Position numbers and translations under genes: made by a program. The notes under the pieces are model-generated. The model was not told the DNA's origin, did no database searches, and saw nothing but the letters and a program-made list of their open reading frames with translations. Positions 50,601 through 56,600 of a DNA stretch of 64,000 nt are shown one piece after another. The DNA comes from Psococerastis gibbosa (taxonomy: Eukaryota > Arthropoda > Insecta > Psocodea > Psocidae), in the NCBI GenBank assembly GCA_963971405.1, contig OZ020485.1:12896001-12960000 (forward strand). The letters run 5' to 3'. Numbering within the stretch: position 1 is the first letter of the stretch; each line of letters begins with the position of its first letter.

Positions 50601-53600
50601 TATTTTCATTTCCGCTTAATGATTACGGTACTGTTTTATTTTAGTACTTGCAACTGAACCCCAACACGTCGGACTACCAGAAAACACCGTACCCATTCGG
50701 CATGGACCCCGTGTGGCAAGTCGCGCAGAACAAGATCATTTTCCAGAATGCGTTCAAAATGAAAGTTTCCATTATCCTGGGCGTACTTCACATGTTGTTC
50801 GGCGTCAGTCTCAGTCTCAACAACTACCGGTGAGCTGGCTTAAGGGTGTCTAGGGACGAAAAAATTGAAATTTAACAGGAAATGCTGATAGAAGAGCCAT
50901 CTTTGAGGGGTTACTGAAAAGAATTGCTTCTCTAGCACCGAACGGCCACATTTGTTTTGCCTAAAAGAAATTATTAGTTCGGTGGAAGGAATCCAAGCGC
51001 CAATCGGTGTTAGTGGCGCACATGTACTAGACCATACATAATATATTTCCACTAAGGCGGCAATTCCACCGGCGACTTTACTTAATTTGTGATTTGAGAT
51101 TTTTTGTTTGTTTTGTTTTAAGTAGACTATTATGTAGATACTTAACTTATCTATTATAAATTAAGTTATAATAAGGTAGCAGACATCTTTAAGAAGTCTT
51201 TAACATGTTATAACTTAATTTATAATAGATAAGTTAAGTATCTGCATAATAGTCTCCTTAAAACAAAACAAAACAAACAAAAATCTCAATTCACAAATGA
51301 AGTAAATTCACCGGTGGAATGGCCGCCTTATTCATCAATGATATTTCCTGTGAAATTTGATTAATTTAATTTATTGACGTTGTTTTCCCTTAATTCATTT
51401 TTTTTTTTTTTTTTGTAATTGTTTGGTTCTCTCTTCGCAGGTACTTTAACAAACGGCTGGACATCTTCGTGCAATTCATCCCCCAGTTGATCTTCCTGTG
51501 CTTCTTGTTCTTGTACCTGGTTCTCCTCATGTTCATCAAGTGGGCCAAGTACTCGGCTGACACTGAAGATGTCCCCAATGGCTCCTTCTGCGCGCCTTCC
51601 ATTCTGATTATGTTCATCAACATGGTTCTCATGAAGGCGCCGGTGGTAGCAAAGGAGTGTGACCTGTAAGTACCTTTGTAAGACGAGCCATTTTTATTTG
51701 CGGGAGGGGACTTTTAAGCTACTAAAATAAATTCTTACACAATACCTGCCTCCAGTAAATAGCTTTAATTTAAATCCTTTCAATTCAACGACCAATACAA
51801 TCTGAGCCTAACTAACAATGGACAACTTTCCTATAGAATTACCTGCTATGATTGGGTCCATGATTAACTTACGAAAAATCCGCGCTGTGATTGTTTTCAT
51901 TTTTCAGGCTCATGTACGGTGGACAAAACGTGATCGAGCCCCTGCTCGTCGTCGTTGCCGTAATCTGCATCCCTATCATGCTGCTGGGTAAGCCGTTCTT
52001 CATCATGCGGCAACAGCGCACGTCCCATGTTCCCCTGGCGCCCCACAATGGCGCCAATGGTGACACCGACGGCGTCGTCGTGCAACAACCTCCGTTGACT
52101 AAACATGAAGAGGAACATGACCTGGGCGAGCTGTTCATTCACCAAGGAATCCACACCATCGAATATGTTCTAGGCTCCGTGTCGCACACTGCGTCCTATC
52201 TGCGTCTCTGGGCCTTGTCCCTTGCTCACGCTCGTAAGTTGTTTTAGTTATTTGTTTTAAAACCATTTTTTTTTAAGAGGAAGCCAACCAAGGGCCACCC
52301 CTGGATCACTAAAAAATCTGTTGGTTTATATTTTTTATTTAATTTAATATGTGTAAGTTAGTTATAAAGGTTTGGTCTATCAAAGTAGTGTAGGGCTATT
52401 TATTTAATACATAGTATTTAGTATCCATGATATATCATCATCTACCGCAAGGCGACGCCCCCCGTGCGCAGGTTTTACATCGGACTATAATATATAATGA
52501 TTAAATATGTTGTATGTATACTGTATACAGTCAAATAAAATACAAATAGAGCGATATTAAATAAAATCAAATGGAACATCATCTTTCATAAAATGAAATT
52601 GTCCTGAATGAGTTTAATTTGAGGACTGCATGGAGAAATGAGGGGGGGGGGGGGGAGAGGTAGAAGTATATTTTCAGTTTCGGGTAACTGGATTTAAATC
52701 TATGTCGTTATTGCCTTCTTAAAATTAGTTGTGTTATTAATTTTGACGATTTTACTTTATACTTTCTTGTCAATTACTTGTTGATTACTTGATTGTATAA
52801 TTTAACCGAAATATATATATATATATTTATTTATTTAATTAATTTAATTGCAAGCGGTAGTTTATTGTAGTGTGAAATGCCTATATATTGAGTTAGGGGC
52901 AGTGATACTAGTGTTTTAGTGAACCTGTTAGTGGTCAGACATTTACTAAATTCAAATTAGAACAAAACTTAAAAATATTGAAATATTCCTCTACAGCTAT
53001 ATTTTAACTTACATATTACATTACTTATACAAAAATAAAAATTTAAACCAATATATTTTGGAGAGGCCGATCAGTTCATCAGTTGTTGGTATATCTGCAA
53101 TGATTTCCTCTCGCGACTGCTTCATCTTTACTTCGAGTTGAGTGTGTTTAATCGTTCGAAGCATGTAACCTTGGGTTACCTTGGTGGTCCTTTACAGTGC
53201 ATGCCAAATGCACTTATGATTTATTACTAATATTTATTAGGTTTCAGTACTTATTTACTCAACTTTAACCGCACCTTGCCCCTCCCACAGCAAGGATCTT
53301 GACTTTACGGATGTATCTTCTATGCACCTTCTGGTGCGCTCCTCCCGCACTTACGTTTCTAGGGATATACTTTGGTCGTGTTATACTAACTCAGGTATTC
53401 AACAAAATGCAGAAGTGTCAACCCAACAAAAAATTACACCACCCCGAGTAAAACGGATTTTTCTTAATGGCATATCAAGAATATCCGTACGATTCGGGAC
53501 CACCAGAAATTTTCCTTAATTTTTAAATTAAATAAATTTAAATTGGTTTTTTACGGACCAAATTGCCAACCACAGACTCCAATTTGTAAACAAAATACTT

Positions 53601-56600
53601 CATTTTCCTCTGGCGCGTCTTCGTGAGTATTAGAAGCACGTTAGAACGTTGCTGAATCTGTGTAATGGGTGATGTTAGAGACAATAGCAATAAGTCAATG
53701 TTTAACACTGATCCTAGATCCTTTAGTTGAGCTTACTAACCTATGGGTGCTCTATTAATCTGGCAGGCATGTTAAGAAGAGGAGAGACAAGTTGAGACCA
53801 GCAGATCATGTCGGGCTAATGGGCTACGTGTTCTTCTTATTTTTCAGAGTTGTCCGACGTTTTGTGGAATATGGTGCTCAGCGCCGGGCTGAAGCGGGAC
53901 TCCTGGACAGGTGGCATTTTCCTGTGGGTTGTGTTCGCCGCCTGGGCAGTGCTGACTGTCAGCATTCTCGTGCTGATGGAGGGGCTTAGTGCCTTCCTGC
54001 ACACTCTTCGTCTTCACTGGGTCGAGTTTCAGAGTAAATTCTACTCTGGCCAGGGCTACGCCTTCCAGCCCTTCTCATTTGAAGCCATCTTGGATTCCGC
54101 TGCCTCTGCTACCGAAGACTAGACACCTCGATTTTAGAACACAGCAGGGCCTTCTCATATGGTAGTAGTGCTTTAGTAGTATTAGTATTAGTACGATAGT
54201 GCTGGTAGTTTAGTTATCTTTAAAAAGGCCAGTATTTGTTATGATTGTAGTTTTTTTCTGAAAAGACTGTAGTCAGCCAGCTTCAATGTTTTGGCCACGT
54301 CTAAAGATTGGGACAGAAAAGGACAGCCCTCGCAGACCAGCAGACCTAGGACAACACTCCAAGAAATAATTGGACAACTGGCTGAGGAAAGACTCCATGA
54401 GTATTAGAAGTGGTGCGTGCGCACGCGGCAATAAGAGGGAAGCAGAAGAATGATTTTCGTCAATGCAAGAGTTAAGAGTGGAGTTTGCTTTCATTGAGAA
54501 GACAGAAACATCAACAGTAAAACTCTGTGGCAGGCATTCTACGTCACTGTCTTTTTAACTTTGTTATTGTACCCTGCATGAGATATCCGTTTTGTAGACA
54601 TTGCATGTTGTTTTAAAATCCTCAAACTGGAGTTGTATGTAATGAGATTTGTCAATCGCGAAGTCACTAGCTGGCAAATCATGTCTTCTGCTGTACGATG
54701 TATTGTTTTGAAACCATGAGGTTGACGACCATCAACAAATCAATCGATAGTCCACAAGTAGATTCCTACAAGATAAAGTTTGATCCGCGATTCGCCTAAT
54801 ATCTGGATATTCTAGAATTGATGGGCCCGGTGGAAGAAGGCATTAAGTGCTCTTTTGAACGTGAATTTATCATGGTATAAGGTGTTTTACCCCACTCTCT
54901 CACATATATTTCTTTTATGTACACACTACCGCCTTCTTCCGGGTTCATTAACATCAGAATATATGTTAAATGTCGAATTGTGGTGGGGAATAACCAGGGA
55001 AGTAAGGTGGGAGAAGGGGAAGTGGCAAAACGTCGTGACAGATTAAGCTTGGAGGTTCTAATACAGTTATTATGAAGCTGTTAAGATTCCCAGACCAAGT
55101 GCGCCTTTTCTGTCGTCAGCCCTGCCTGCTGGATTGTACTTGTTCTTCATTTGCCACAGTTTTCTTTTTTTATGTTGGGATTCCGGTCAGTCACATTTCC
55201 TTTTGCCATCTTTGATATTTCCCCTTATCAATAACTTTGTTTACATTTCTAACCACGGTGCTAAAGATACCTCCTGCTTGAGCTGATCACCGATGCTCGT
55301 CGCCTAGAACATTTAATTACCGGAAGATTGTGGAGAACGACAATGGGGAAGAAGTTACCACACCGCTCCGGCGCAGCAGAGACCCGGGTTTGCATCCCAC
55401 TCGAGGTTTCATATCTTGATAGTTCATTTCTCTTATATTAGCACAAAGTTTTTGAATAAATTGCAGTGTTCGGTACAGCAATTTCAAACTTTGTGCGCTT
55501 TCTAAAGAAGCCTCTGCTCGCCCATTGCTTACTAAGATTCTGAAGCCTTTGCTTACCCAAGTCCGTTAATTAATAATTGCGCCATTCCGCCTCTCAGCTC
55601 TCGACACCGCATTTCTTATCCAGCTATGAACGTTAACCTCCAAGAGGTGTTGACTAATCCACCCACCTCTTCCTCGGTCTCCTCATAGATCTTCTACCTT
55701 CTGGATCATGTGTTGTAAGACACCCTAGTTCCGTCCATTCCCTCGATATGATCCCGCCATCAGAATCTGCTTTTACTTTAATAATGGATGGTTTCTGGTA
55801 TATTGCTTCCAGTTCTGAATGGCAGACGCGATACTGAAGCCTACGCCTCTTAAGAGTGCACGGCCCGTAGGAAATTGGCAGCCCGAAATGTAATACTTTT
55901 TATTTTTTAATTAATTAACTAAACATGTTATTAAAGATTTGGCTCATTAAAGTTGTAGAAGACTACTTCATGCAACATATCATAAGATATTTTTAATTTT
56001 CGAAATTGCAGTTTTTCCATAAACATGATAATATTTTATAAACAATAATTTCACGTATAATCGATTTTATAACAAAACTAAAATTTCGTTAACTAAAAAT
56101 CTCTTATTATATGATGCATGAAGTAGTCTTCTACAACTTAAATGAGCCAAATCTTTAATAACTTGCTTGTTAATAAAATAAAAAAGTATTACATTTCGGG
56201 CTGCCAATTTCCTACGGGCTGGACACTCTTGCATCCGGACGACTTAGCAACCTTTTTAATGGAATTCCTCGTTTTGTAGCCGCAAAGATTTGAAAATGGT
56301 CGGATGAGAAACTTTCGCTGTAAATTTACCTTTTCTCACCAGGAACATTATTTCTCCAGAAAGAAACGAGATGAAGTACTTTATGCTGATTTATATATGC
56401 AATAGCAGTAATTAAGTCGAGTGAGAATTCTGGATTTTGTGAAAGCTTGTGATTTTGATGAATTTGTACATGTGACCATTTTCATACCTTTGCGGCAGTG
56501 TATCGAAGAATGGTTTAAGTCATGCTTTCGCCTGTTTTATTGCGTTAATGGTAAGCTTGTCTCAGCTTGTTCATTATCGCTTGGAGCCGGTGTAGGTTGA

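Noticed and set aside
53848-54122. Exon 13a as a dead duplicate of 13b
   Set aside because: The acceptor, phase, open frame and stop are all intact, and changes keep the final membrane helix. Nothing indicates decay.
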